NCBI GenBank assembly: GCA_963920665.1
Contig: OY987265.1
Span: 39,375,001 to 39,439,000, forward strand
Direction of reading: 5' to 3'
Origin: Straminergon stramineum
Taxonomy: Eukaryota > Streptophyta > Bryopsida > Hypnales > Calliergonaceae
DNA length: 64,000 bases
Shown here in pieces: positions 23,951-36,151 of this stretch. Every line of letters starts with the position of its first letter. Within the stretch, counting starts at the first letter, position 1. The position numbers and the translations under genes were made by a program. The notes below the pieces were generated by a model, which worked only from the letters and a program-made list of their open reading frames with translations, did no database searches and had not been told where the DNA came from.

Positions 23951-26592
23951 TGAAGATCTGGAGTATGCCGAAGACCTCTATTCTGATGATCCACCTCACA
24001 TCCAACAGTGTATGGATGCCTTCCATGACGATCTCGCAGAACCAGACGTAGTCATCAACGCATGCGTCACTAATCCACTAACTGAAGAAGCTTGGTTTCT
24101 TGACAGCGGTGCATCTTCTCATGTTACAGGAAATTCTAGTTTACCCAACCATCTCTCCTCCAGCAAAATTCCACACATTAGGATAGCCGAGAGCTAGATC
24201 CTACCTGTAACTGGACAAGGTTCTATAAGTGTCATTGACATTTCGGGAGCAATAAAGAATATCAACGACATTCTCTATGTCCCACGTGTTAAAACCAACT
24301 TGCTCTCTGTTGGAAAACTCACTGATGTCGGTTATCGCGTTCTGTTCGAATCACAACATTGTATCATCTACGACAAAGACATCCTAAGCAGCATATTTCT
24401 CAAAGGAGTTTGAGATCCCCGGAACAATCTTTACCGGGTTACAAATCGGTTTTACTCATCTGGTCTCGTAGCACAGGTACTTGCTACCCTAGTAGCCTCG
24501 ACCCCTACCTTCGATCTCCCATCTGTGCCTGATCCTTCTTTGACTACCGCACCATTGCAGGGATCCACAGCTTGCCCACTCTTCAACAGAACTTCCAATG
24601 AGGCGATTCATCTATGGCACAAACGAATCGGTCACATACATTATCAAGGACTTTACCACATGACATCTCGCCACCTCGTAGCTGGCGTTCCGATCATTCC
24701 ACTCATCAAGCATGTGTGCAACTCGTGTATACTTGGTAAACTTCCAAGGGATCGGACCCCTAAGAAACGCACCTCCACAACGACTAGGAAACTTCAGCTG
24801 GTGCACATCGATCTCTGTGGGCCTCTACCAATCTCTTCCAGGTCAGGAAACAGATACATCTTGACTTTTATTGATGATTTTACTCGCAAAACTTGGCTTT
24901 ATTTCATTTCAAACAAAGCTCAAACTCTAGAATGCTTCAAACAATTTAGAGCCCTTGTAGAAAACTCTACATACAAGATTGAAACTCTTAGAAGTGACCG
25001 GGGAGGAGAGTACATTTCCAGTGATTTTCGAGAATACTGTCTCACCCACGGCATCGCTAGACAGCTCACCGATGGCTATTCTCCTCACCAAAACGGTGTT
25101 GCAGAAAGAAAGAACCGCACTCTCTTAGAGGGCATTCGTAGTATAGTCACAAGTACCCATATACCCAAGGCACTCTAGGAAGAGATAGCAAAAACTGTCA
25201 ACTACATACAGAATCGTTGCCCTACAAAAGCCCTGAAGCTAATGACACCAGAGGAAGCTTTCACTGGGGTCAAACCCAATCTTAGCCACCTTAGGGTTAT
25301 CAGTAGCTTGGCTTATTGCCACATCCCAGATGCTAAACGCCAAAAATTTGATCCCAAAGCCCTTTGCACCCTACTACTAGGATATGACGAAAATAGTAAA
25401 GCTTATCGCTGCTACCACCGTCCAACCCGAAAAATTATTATTAGTCGAGACGTCTCTTTTGATGAAAGCCTTTTTGACATACCTACACCTGAAACTACAG
25501 AACCTCTCTCTGACTCTAGTTTCCTCAACAGCTTGCACCCACCACCCTTCTCCAAAACCATAACACCCTCCAACATTACTGCCGCAGACCCCCCAACCTC
25601 TCTAGTTTCCCCAGTTCTCCCAGTACCTCAAGTACCTCCTTTTCCCTTCCCCAACACTCATGTATCCCTTCCCCAACCTTCTGCCCTCCTTCCATCACCC
25701 GCCCCTGCAACTACTACTCCCACCCCTCCTCCTTTAGCAACCCCAGCTATTCCCATAACCCAACCATCCCGACGCTCCCAAAGACCAAAACGCCAAAGTA
25801 TCCGCCTCGATGGCTATGCTTTGTGTCTGTCTACAGAAGATTTTAATATCTGTACAATCACCCATAGACCTCCCCTAGAATTTCCCACCGAACCAGACCA
25901 AGCCAAAATTACGTTCAAACAAACTAAAGATGACCCTAGGTGGCGACAGGCTATGCAAGACGAAATGCAATCTATATGGAAAAACCATACTTGGGACTTA
26001 AAACCATTACCCCCTGGCAAGACTGCAATCACGTGTAAGTGGGTTTTCAAGTTAAAACCGGGCATTGATGGCCATCCCCCGATCAAGAAAGCAAGACTGG
26101 TGGCTCGTGGGTTCGAACAACGTCATGGAATCGACTTCAATGATACTTTTGCACCTGTTATCAAATGGGCTACGCTTCGCACTGCTATAGCCCTCGCTGC
26201 TGCAAAACGATGGGACATTCATCACATGGATGTCCACACAGCCTTTCTCCATAGTCTTCTCAAAGAACGCGTCTTCATGACCCAGCCACCTGGTTTTCGA
26301 GCCCGAGGAAGGGAGCACTTTGTCTGCAACCTTCACAAATCGTTATATGGACTGAAACAAAGTCCTAGAATTTGGTATGACAGGATTGACACATCTCTTC
26401 GCAGCATTGGACTTAAGCGTAGTACATCTGATAGTAACATGTATTACATGCACCGCGATGGGGACACTCTCATCTTACTACTTTATGTCGACGACTTATT
26501 TATTATCGGGAGTTCTAGTTCCCTCATTACCTAGCTTAAACAGTTCCTGCGGACAGAATTTGACATGACTGATTTAGGGAAGATCCAAAGGT
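23951..26592 (+). pseudogene. Copia pol: protease, integrase and reverse transcriptase part, broken
   Basis: Protease motif WFLDSGASSHVTGN near 24,090. Integrase with the HHCC zinc finger (HKRIGH ... CNSCILGKL) and catalytic core (LRSDRGGEY, HQNGVAERKNRTLLE) at 24,600-25,130. Reverse transcriptase with LVARGFEQ, MDVHTAFLHS and the YVDD catalytic motif near 26,490. Stops lie at 24,195, 24,411, 25,176 and 26,532. The frame is then cut at YLG by the Gypsy insertion. Confidence 0.9.
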
Positions 26593-26599
26593 ACCTGGG

Positions 26600-27701
26600 T
26601 GTCGCGCCCTTTAGTAACACTTACCACCTTAAGCTCACTTTCCAAACACTTAACACCTTAGTGCCACTAAGGTTCACGCTCTCCTAACACTGCACATGCC
26701 ACGCACCCACAATGTTAGGTTCCAACTCAAGTCACGGGGTTCCCCATTCCTCCGTGACTCCCAATCCTTTCCTTGCAATACTTAACTCCCACAAGACACC
26801 GGGCATGTCATTTGATGACATGGGGCGGAACTTCCATTGATGTCCAAGCATTCGGTGAGGCACTACTCCCACCGGTGCTAACTGCCCTTGAATGGGACCC
26901 AACTCCCCACTAGGCCCAACCCAACTCATTTCGGGACTCACTAATCGAGACTCACCAAATGGGACTCACACCATGGCCTAGTGTGAAGTGGGACACCACC
27001 CAACTGGTATCAAGGAGTGCACAAGCACTCCATGGTAACACACAAGTGGTGGTGAGGCTCCAACACTAGCCTCACCACCCGGGGCCACTTAGGCTCACCA
27101 TGGCACCATCCGGGAGTGAGGAGGAAGACCACCCCTCCTCATAGTACTCTCTGCGGGATTTGGCAGCCCCCCCCATACTAGAGGTCATCGGGAACCCCCA
27201 AGATGCACCCCATCTTGGAAGACCACCCATTTATCCCGATTCGCGCTAGTTTGGGACTTCCGAACTTCCACCCGGCATAACTTTGCGGTTCGGGATCCAA
27301 ATCGCACATGCGACCCCATTTTCGACATCTATGCATCGCGTAGATGCCGATGGACTACTCGCTTGCTCCATTCGGACCAGTACTCGCAAAGATATCGCCC
27401 TCCAAAGATTCCGGACACTCCCGGCGCGACCGGGACACCCCCAACTTTGAACGCCTATAACTTTTGACTCGCAAGTCCAAATCACGCGTTCTTTAGACGG
27501 ATAGAAGCGTCTTCTCAAGACCTTTCCAAGCATGTATCACACGCCCTCAAATTCGTCCGGATCAGAGCGCTACATCGCTCTGATCGCTCGGGACTCCTAG
27601 TCCCCCTCACCTCATCTCTTGCAAGACTTGGGGCGTCACCCCCAATGTCCCCCTTGCTCACCAAGGTGGCACGGGCACGCCTTGTGATGAGGGTCGTGAC
27701 A
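26600..27701 (-). repeat. Gypsy 3' LTR
   Basis: 1,102 bp with TGTC...GACA ends. Its 27,653-27,701 segment recurs at 31,966-32,016 as the remnant of the other LTR. A purine-rich tract (TGGTGGGGGTGAG on the minus strand) sits immediately upstream in the element's sense, as expected for plus-strand priming. Confidence 0.9.
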
Positions 27702-28590
27702 CTCACCCCCACCAAATAGCGTCGATGCCCTCATCGACATTACTTCATGTCGGTAGTGTTAAGTTTCTAAGGTAGCCCACCTCCTTAACACTTGCATTGT
27801 GTTCTTGGGTAGCTAGCCCCACAATGCACCAAGTCCCCTTACTTGGTCTAAATGGCTAAGTCCTCAAAGGTGTCATTAGATAGGTCTTAGGTCCAAGGCA
27901 CCCTAGCCTTCTTCCAAGAGAGGACCTAATCTAACTAGACCTACCTACCTTGAGACTCTCCTGAACTTAATTGGCTCAAAGGAACTTTCCCAAACCTTAG
28001 TTCCAAGCTAGGCCCAACTAGCCTATCACATTTCTCACTTGACTTAGGATGATTTCAAGGCTAACCAACTTCCACTTGGACACAACTCCAAGACCCCTTT
28101 CTAACATTTCTGCCATTAAGTGATGAACTTTGCCCGCCTCAGGATAGTGTCAAGTCCCGCCCGACTTGTCTTTGCTTCACTCTAAAGACATACTTGATCA
28201 AGCTATGCGTTATCGATGGACAACTCGCAAAGGCACTTTTATAAGCCCGTGCCACTACCTTGCCCCCGCCCGGGCAAGTCCAAGGCTTAGGACTTATGTG
28301 GAATCACCCATTCACAACCCCCAAGCCAAGGCCCCTAATTGGCAGCATTCCAAAAGTTGGCTTCGCATATCACTTCAATCCTCATCTACCCAACTTACCT
28401 CTAATGAAGAGACTAGGACTCATCTCACATTTTTAAGCCACACAATTCCGAAATGCACTTACAACCTCAAGCCACTTTATTGCCAACCAAGTATTACAAA
28501 GTGTGCCTAGCACAACTTCCTAACCAAGCACTAAGCAAAGTCTACACAAGTGTGGTGTTTCACCCCCACCAACAAAGGTTGATGTCCTCA

Positions 28591-31500
28591 TCAACACATC
28601 CGTCCTCGTTTGTTGCCTTGCCTTTGAGCTTCATACAAGTCCACTACCTCCTTGGCATTGACCATATGTTTGGCCTCTACCCAAGTTGCTTCCTTCTCAT
28701 GATATCCCCGCCATTTCACCAAGTACTCTTTACCTTTCCTCTTGGTGTTCCTACTTTTCAAGATCTCTTCCACCTCATACTCAAGGTGGTCACCAACCAA
28801 CTCCGGTGGAGGCCGCAACACTTGCTTGCGCTCCGGCCTCAAGGTATCTTCATAATATGGCTTGAGCAATGAAACATGAAAAGTTGGATGCACCTTGATC
28901 TCTGGTGGTAATGTTAACTTATAGACATCCTCATACAAGCGCTTTTCAATGACAAACGGACCTGCATTCTTTGCCATGAATTTGGGAGTTAGGCCCTCCG
29001 GTAAGGTGAAGTTCTTCACATTCAACCAAACCTTTTTGCCCTCCTCATACTCAACATGGCGTCGCCCTTTGTTCACTTGGTCTACATACCTCTTTTGTGC
29101 TTTGGCTAACCATACCTTGGTCTTTTCGAGCATTTTCTCCCTTTTGGCAATCAAGTCCTCCGCATCTTGGTTTGGCAACGGCTCCACTTGTGCTTGCTCC
29201 AAGGCTAAGTCGGTAGGCATAAGTGGCTCCACTCCATAGGCCACTTTGAACGGTGATTCCCCGGTCGCCGCATGCTTAGCTTTGTTGTAACTAAACTCTG
29301 CCAAAACCAAGTACTCCGTCCAATCACTTTGGTCGGCACTCATGTAATTCCTTAGGTATTGATTGAGAACCCCATTCACCCTCTCCGTTTGTCCATCGGT
29401 TTGAGGATGAAACGCCGTGCTAAACGCAAGTTTAGTCTTCATCTTACGAAACAAGTGCCTCCAAAATGCACTTGTAAACTTAGGGTCTCTATCCGAAACA
29501 ATCACCCTTGGCAATCCGTGATGTCGCCACCACATGTTGAGGAACAAGACCGCGGTCTCCAATGTGGTTGCCGTCCCCCGAGTTGGCTCCGTGAGTGCCA
29601 ACTTGCTAAAGCGATCTACCACCACAAAGATCGCATCATACCCTCGTGACATCGGAAGGCTTGTGATGAAGTCCATGGAAATACATTCCCATGGCCCACT
29701 TGGAATAGGCAAAGGTCGTAACAATCCCGCTTGCTTTTGATAAGATGCCCGGTTGCCTTGGCAAATGACACAAGTCTTCACATAATGGGTAATGTCTTCT
29801 TTCATCCCCGGCCAATAAAACCTCTTGCTAACCGAACATATGGTGGATTTCTCCCCCCTATGCCCGGCCAAGGGGTTATCATGTTCCTCTTTCAACACGG
29901 TTAACCTCAACTTGCCACTTGGAACATACACCCTAGTTTGTTTGAACTTGATCAAGCCTTCATGCAACCGGATTCCTTTCACTTTCTTACCACTTCACAA
30001 GTCACTCAAAAACTTTTGAGCTTCCGGGTCCTTCATATACGCCTCCCTTATCTTCCTAGCCAAGTCCCCTTCACCCGCATACATCATGCGCAAAATTTGG
30101 GTGGTACTTGGCCTATGCTCCTCCTTCCGACTTAGTGCATCTAGCACTACATTCTCACGCCCCGGCTTGTGGATCAACTCCACATTCATAAGCGCCAAGG
30201 TATCATACCACCTCAATTGCTTTGGTGACATCCGAGCTTGGTTCTCAAAGTACTTCAAAGATACATTATCGGTGTATACCTTGGTCTTATGAAGACCAAG
30301 GTAATGTTGCCATGTCTTCAAACAATGCACCATGGCAAACATTTCCTTCTCATGCGTTGGCCACTTGGCTTGAGTTCCATCAAGCTTTTTGCTCTCAAAT
30401 GCAATAGGCCGCCCATCTTGCATGAGCACTCCCCCAATGGCAAAGTCGCTTGCATCGGTGTGCACCTCAAAAGGTTTCTCAAACTCGGGAAACTTCAATA
30501 CTGGTGGAGAAGAAAGCTTTTGTTTGAGTTCTTCAAATGACCTTTCACAATCATCCGTCCACACTATGGCAAGGTTCTTCTTCAATAAGTCGGACATAGG
30601 CTTGGCAATTTTGGAAAAGTCACGAATAAACCGTCTATAATAATTGGCCAACCCAAGAAAGGATCTAACTCCCTTTTGGGTTGTAGGCCTTTTCCACTTT
30701 TGAATTGCCTCTACCTTTTTGTTGTCCGGCTTGATTCCCGACCCCGTCATAATGTGTCCCAAGAACTCCATTTCCATCAAACCAAACTCACTTTTCTCCC
30801 CATTTGCATACAACTTGTTATCCCTTAGTTTTTGAAGCACCACCTCAAGATGCCTAGCGTGCTCCTCTGCCGTCTTGGAAAACACCAAAATGTCATCAAT
30901 GTATACAATGACAAACTCATCAAGCTCCTCATGAAATATCATATTCATGAGTGTGGTAAAAGTCGAAGGTCCATTGCACAATCCAAATGGCATGACCAAA
31001 AACTCATAGGACCCATATCTTGTCCTACAAGCCGTTTTCTCAACGTCACCCTCCACAATGTGAATTTGGTAGTAACCCGATTTCAAGTCAATGTGGCTAT
31101 AGTACTTAGCCCCCACCAACCGATTAAAGAGATCATCAATTCGAGGCAAAGGATAGTTGTTCTTGATGGTTACCTTATTGAGAGCCCGGTAATCCACACA
31201 CATGTAGAGTTTCCCATCTTTCTTGTCCACAAACAAGACCGGTGCTCCATAAGGTGATTTACTTTGGCAAATATACCCCTTTGCCAAAAGTTCCTTGAGT
31301 TGTTTCTTCAACTCTTCCAACTCCCTTTGGTTCAATCTATATGGTGCCTTGGACGGTGGCTCCGACCCCGGCACCACCTCAATCTTGTGATCCACTTCTC
31401 TCTTTGGTGGTAGCTCATCGGGCAACTCTTGAGTAAGTACGTCCACAAACTTTCGGGTTACATCACCAACACATTTTGGAGGTTGCTTCCCCTTAGCACC

Positions 31501-31938
31501 TCCATGGCTAACTCCTTCATGTGAGTCTGCCCGCATCACAATCAAAAACCTATTTTCCTCTAGGTCCTCAATGCTAGCTAGTAGGATTCGACTCCCCAAT
31601 AATGAAGGAGTCCTAGTTATTTCCAACTCTATTTCCCTACCATTCGCATTAGCGACGACCTTCACCTTTGGTCGCCGCCATATGTCTACCTCATATGTAT
31701 CCAAAAAGGTATTTCCTAGGATGAAGTCCACTTCATCCATGTCACATACGGTGAAGTCTTCCACAAAAGAAAATTCTCCACACTTCACCTCCACATCCGT
31801 CACAATGTAGCTCGTTTGGTGAGGCTTACCCTTGGCAAACCTCACATTGATGGGCTTGCTTGCCTTAGTCTTTTGCAAGCCCAACTCCTCCACTGCCCTT
31901 GGACTTATAAATGAGTGGGTTGCCCCTGTATCCAACAA
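28591..31938 (-). pseudogene. Gypsy pol: protease-RT-RNase H-integrase-chromodomain, one internal stop
   Basis: A single frame covers the polyprotein, interrupted only by a TGA at 29,995-29,997. Order from the N-terminus: protease LDTGATHSF, reverse transcriptase with the YIDD catalytic motif, RNase H (DASDFAIGG), integrase HHCC finger (HRGEK ... CVICQGNR) and D-D-E core (VSDRDPKF, TDGQTERVNG), then a chromodomain (EVEEILKSR ... YLVKWRGY ... TWVEAKHM) that in chromoviruses recognises histone marks and guides integration. The gag part is missing because of the deletion at about 31,965. Reverse transcription from this copy would need proteins supplied by another element. Confidence 0.92.
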
Positions 31939-31965
31939 AAATGAAACATCACGTTGGCCAATGGT

Positions 31966-32016
31966 CCCTTGCTCACCAAGGTGGCACGGGCACGCCTTGT
32001 GATGAGGGTCGTGACA
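31966..32016 (-). repeat. Remnant of the Gypsy 5' LTR
   Basis: About 50 bp matching 27,653-27,701, ending GTGACA at the target duplication. The rest of the 5' LTR and gag is absent. Confidence 0.85.
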
Positions 32017-32021
32017 CTGGA

Positions 32022-32895
32022 TATATCATTCGAGTCAGTTCTTCTCGGTATCTTCCTACATCAACGAGAATACACACAGTCAATCATTACAGAATTTGGC
32101 ATGACAGATTCAAAATCTGCCCCTGCTCCATTTCTCGAAGGCCAAGTTCTCCGACTTAATATGGATTCCCCGGCAGTGAACATTACCCACTACTGCCGAC
32201 TAGTAGGAAAATTGATCTTTCTCACCGTAACCCATCCCGACCTTGCTTATGCTGTTAGTCGACTTAGCAGCTTCATGGCCGCTCTTCAACAAGCCCACTT
32301 GGACGCCGCTAAACACATACTCCGCTACCTACAAGGCACTCTTGACTACGGGATACTTTACCACCACGACTCTTCCATCACCATTTCCAGCTACACAGAC
32401 GCCGATTGGGGTTCCTGCCAAGACACTCGGCGATCGATGGGCGCATACATCTTCACTCTAGCCAACGGACCCATTACATGGCAAAGTAAAAGGCAACTTA
32501 CAATATCTTAGTCCTCCACCGAATCTGAATATCGAGCGCTCAGCAATGGCGCTCAAGAGGCTGTTTGGCTACATCGACTCCTCACAGAACTTCAGCCTCT
32601 CCCACCACAAGTTGCAGCATCACCAATCGCCCCCAACTCGCCATAGCTACACCTGTCCAGTATCACCATTCACTGCGATAACCAAGGCGCTATCAAGTTA
32701 TCACACAACCCTGTGTTCCACGCCCGCTCCAAACACATAGAAATCCATTACCACTTTATCCGTGAACGCATCTTAGAGGGGGAAATTCGTATCCAATATA
32801 TTAATACCAGCTTGCAGCCAGCAGATGCACTTACAAAACCCTTGGGTAGGGTAAAATTTCAACAACATCGCTCCTCACTAGGTCTACATAGCTTG
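32022..32895 (+). pseudogene. Copia pol: RT end and RNase H, broken
   Basis: Resumes the Copia frame after the Gypsy: GIFLHQREYTQ, DADWGSCQDTRRS, STESEYRAL, CDNQGAIKL and the tail YINTSLQPADALTKPLG are standard Copia RNase H landmarks. Stops lie at 32,509 and 32,644. Confidence 0.9.
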
Positions 32896-32950
32896 ACAAG
32901 TCTACAACGACAACAGCCAACCTCTGCTCATACCCTAGCTTCCCACAATT

Positions 32951-33259
32951 CTACAAATCCCCGGATTGGAACAGATACTCCTCCGCCTCTTCCAACGTCC
33001 CAAAACTCTTGTGGACAGCTCCCCGATATCTTAACACCTCCTTGGAGCAGTCAGACCATGAAAAGTACAATCCCGGTCTTCGACCCCTTCGAAGAGCATA
33101 AAACTTCTGTTTCGGTGCCGCGCTCTTCAACGAACTGCGTGGATCCCTCAGTCCTCTCACGGTGCCCTGTCTCACAACTCTCGGCACCTCTCCGGCCCAA
33201 CTCTCAGTCCTGTCACCCGCAATCCCCTCATCTGGACTTGCCTCCTCCGATCGAGACAT
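32951..33259 (-). CDS. Antisense ORF with RNase H1 N-terminal (Cauli_VI-type) domain
   Basis: Minus-strand frame of 102 codons from the ATG at 33,259; the frame is open further upstream to about 33,382. Its C-terminal part (33,106 to about 32,960) has the features of the RNase H1 hybrid-binding/Cauli_VI fold: KFYALRRGRRPGLYFSW, then an aromatic-GAVHKSF segment and TLEEAEEYL. In RNase H1 this domain binds RNA/DNA hybrids. The ORF lies between the end of Copia pol and the 3' LTR, antisense to the element. There is no RNase H catalytic domain. The plus strand is also open here (to 33,486), but its product is a P/S/T-rich tail without domain features. Confidence 0.6.
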   Translation of the reverse strand: MSRSEEASPDEGIAGDRTESWAGEVPRVVRQGTVRGLRDPRSSLKSAAPKQKFYALRRGRRPGLYFSWSDCSKEVLRYRGAVHKSFGTLEEAEEYLFQSGDL

Positions 33260-33493
33260 CAACAACAAATCCACAACCCCAAAGCACCAAATCGCAACTT
33301 GTCCAACAAATGCACACCACGTCCACACCAACAGACCAGCCAAGCGTTGCAGCGACACACCTTCAGTGCCCTCGCACACCAATCGTCTCTATTGCTCCTT
33401 TAACTGCGCCATCGAATCGCCCGCACCTCGGTCCAGCAAATCCTCGCTCCGCAAAAAGCCAACTGGAATCCCTAAATTCCAATTGAGGGTGTG

Positions 33494-33654
33494 TGTTGAC
33501 AACATGACTTTTAGGGTTTCATCTCAGTACCGAGCTTTCCGTTCATCCTCTTCTTACCGTTTAGGCCTCCGATGCATATATCAGCAAGCTTCGCTTCCGC
33601 TCAGACTCTCTCAGTTCCGATACAGCTGTTGCTAGATAGCAACCTGTTTCTACA
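33494..33654 (+). repeat. Copia 3' LTR
   Basis: 161 bp, pairs with 22,575-22,734. Followed by CAAGG, the imperfect target duplication. Confidence 0.95.
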
Positions 33655-35590
33655 CAAGGTAGGTATGAAGTAGAAATGTCATTGGTCTAGCAATGAGACA
33701 AATCTCAACTTTTACCAACCGATGTTAACTTAGTGAGTGTGAATCCACCTAACATGTTCAAAATGCAAGAGATTGTCACCATTGTGGCATGTTTTGATTG
33801 GTTAACCTCTTATCGCCCAAGGGGACGAAAAGTGTCCTCACATTGTTTAGCAGTCAAATTCAAAGTGCTTTTACTTTTGCATCTGATGTCAGAATTCAAT
33901 AAAACTTGTTGGAAAAGTTGCATATACTAGTCTAGTTTTATTGGTAAATTTTTCAGATCAATCCAAGATGTACTGAGTTTTTGAGAGCCCTTTGAAGTTC
34001 ACAGGTTCAATTTGAGTTCACCACATTGTATTTTGATGGTTGTAACTTCGGGGGGTTGTAACTTTTTCAGAAAATGTTTGTTTTAAATAAAATTTGTTGT
34101 GTTTTGTTCCTCTTAAGTTCTAGTTATTGTGGTAAAATTTTCATTTCAATCCTAGTTGTTTTGAATGTTTGGGAGCAATTTGAAGTTCAAAATGCAGACA
34201 ATTTTGCATTACAATGAACTTCCGCAGCTTATAACTTCTTCATACGTGTTCCCTTTTCAATAATTTTTGTTGGAAAAGTTTTACATACTAGTCTAGTTTG
34301 TGTGGTTAAAATTTCATATCAATAAAAGAGGTAATGAGTGACTAAGAAGCATTTTAGTAGAGGGAGGTTCAACCATAGATGTGATTTTTTGCTACTTTTT
34401 TCATTATTTTTTGACATTTCAAAACAATTTTGAAGACACAATGAGTCAATTGAATGGTATTTTTTTTCACCAAAGTGTTTGTCTTTTGGTTTTGAATCAC
34501 TTTGTAGTTAAAAGTTTTTTCATTTGAGTAGGTTTAGAAATCGAATTTCACCTCCAAATGTGTTTTTAAGAAAATTTCAGCATCTTTTTTCAAGACTAAA
34601 ACATTATAATCATTCAATCTATATGGTCAAATGACCCCAAATTTGTTTCACACCATCTATAGCATGTACACTACAAGATTGTACAGTTGAGATTTTCATA
34701 CTTCACTGAAATTTAGACTTATAGCACTTGAAAAGCAAGGATACTTTTACACATGTTCGGACTTGGGACAATGAGGGGTTAAGCAATCAAAGAAGTCAAA
34801 TGGTTCAACTCTCTTGCATTGACATTAAGTTATGGCAGATAACTACAAAGCAAGCCAAGTCATTAGAATAAATATCGGTTAGTACCAACCTCGCTGTACC
34901 AACCTCACTGCTTTGCAGCTAGTAGGTCCTAACCGGCGATTATTTTTGGTAACTTGGCCTCCTTAGCAGGTACCTAGTCCACTTTGCAATTAATCCCTAA
35001 AGGACCAAGGGTGTTTGAGCAAAGCTCTTGTTTTCTTGACTAACTCTTGTAACAAGCATGATTTCTCATATGTGTGGTAAGATTTTGATGATCACCACTG
35101 TTGAAATGAAAGAAGACTTATGTAGCTTTCTTATGAAAAAAAGATCAACAAAATCACACAATCTTTGAGAAAATGCCGCCGTTGACAAAATTGATGAAAG
35201 ATATCCAATTCAGTGGAACTTTGTACATGAGCTGAAATTGGAATGTTGAAATTGGAATGATCAAAAGTGATCCACAAATCTAATTTTTTTTCCACAAGTA
35301 CATATCATCATGATTTGGATATGCAATTTTTTTCAAATCATTTTGAAGTGTGGAAAAAAATATATGAGCACGTGAAGTCCTAGCCCAGAGTACTTTTCCT
35401 ATTCTCAAAAAATTCACCAAAAATCACTCACTCAATCATTTCTTGATCAGATTGTACCGATGGATTCAACAAAAAAAAAATCATCTAGGGTCTCTTTGTT
35501 GGTCATGGACTATTAGTGAGGTTCACATTCCGAATTTTCGGCAAATGTAGTTGCAGAAGCCATGTGGTGGCCTTATGGTCCTTTAGGGGT
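33655..35590. other. AT-rich intergenic DNA
   Basis: No gene. Two related segments of about 60 bp (around 33,895 and 34,270, with GTTGGAAAAGTT and TACTAGTCTAGTTT) suggest a local diverged repeat. Confidence 0.6.
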
Positions 35591-35593
35591 TAA

Positions 35594-35960
35594 CTAGTTC
35601 ACTTCGTGCCCCCTGGAGCATCAACTCCAGCGACACGGCGTGCGCAATCTCAGCGTGCCTACTCGGCCTTCCACTCCCAGTCTCCCACTCCTAGGCGGAA
35701 ATACGGCACCCACCCGAACGAATGCACGACTCTGTTTGTTGGCGAGGAGGAAGGTTTCCCTCATGCTAGGCACCACCTGGATATCGCAGCATTATTTGTC
35801 AACCATTCTTGTCGTATTTGCAACGCTTTGCGAGATGGGAGTTGTCAAACATTGAGCCTGGTGAATGTAGAAGTCTGCGACAGAAATTAGGGTTTGTTCA
35901 CGAGTCAAATATTTGGATTGTTCGGTGGGTGGTGAGGACGTCGGAATGCTTTCAGAATAA
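35594..35960 (+). other. GC-richer segment, possible gene remnant
   Basis: Contains a plus-strand frame of 94 codons (35,606-35,890), Ser/Arg/Pro-rich at the start, and a telobox-like TTAGGGTTT at about 35,889. No domain is recognised. It may be the flank of the RCC1 gene relic on the other strand. Confidence 0.3.
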
Positions 35961-36151
35961 GGACAAACGGAGTATTCCCGTTCTCAACAAATTCTCACTT
36001 GCGTTTCATTTGATTCTGCTTCTAATGACTCTGTTCTTAAGCTAGGTAAAGACACATACAAAGATTGAGAAACATTAAAGGTACGGCTAAATGAGCGACC
36101 GGAGAATGAGAGTATTCCAAAACGAAAATTGCAAGAAAACAGCGAACATAC

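Larger units (their letters stand above)
26600..32016 (-). mobile_element. Ty3/Gypsy chromovirus nested in the Copia
   Basis: Inserted in the Copia reverse transcriptase at a CTGGG target (26,595-26,599; CTGGA at 32,017-32,021). Joining the Copia across it restores the expected YLG-I frame. The element reads on the minus strand. Its 3' LTR is complete (26,600-27,701) but the 5' side keeps only about 50 bp of LTR, fused directly to protease, so most of the 5' LTR, primer site and gag are deleted. The C-terminal chromodomain places it among chromoviruses. Confidence 0.92.
22575..33654 (+). mobile_element. Ty1/Copia LTR retrotransposon, interrupted by a nested Gypsy
   Basis: Flanked by LTRs of 160 and 161 bp, starting TGTTGACA and ending TTTCTACA, and by target duplications CAGGG/CAAGG (one mismatch). 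Removing the nested Gypsy (5,417 bp plus a 5-bp duplication) leaves about 5.66 kb, a normal Copia size. Domain order is gag, zinc knuckle, protease, integrase, reverse transcriptase, RNase H, as in Copia. At least eleven in-frame stops make it non-autonomous, yet the LTRs differ at only three bases and one indel. About 600 bp of extra sequence follows pol and carries an antisense ORF. Confidence 0.95.

Noticed and set aside
32713..33486. Plus-strand frame beyond Copia RNase H as an extra protein domain
   Set aside because: After the normal Copia end the translation is P/S/T-rich without a fold, whereas the opposite strand shows a recognisable domain.
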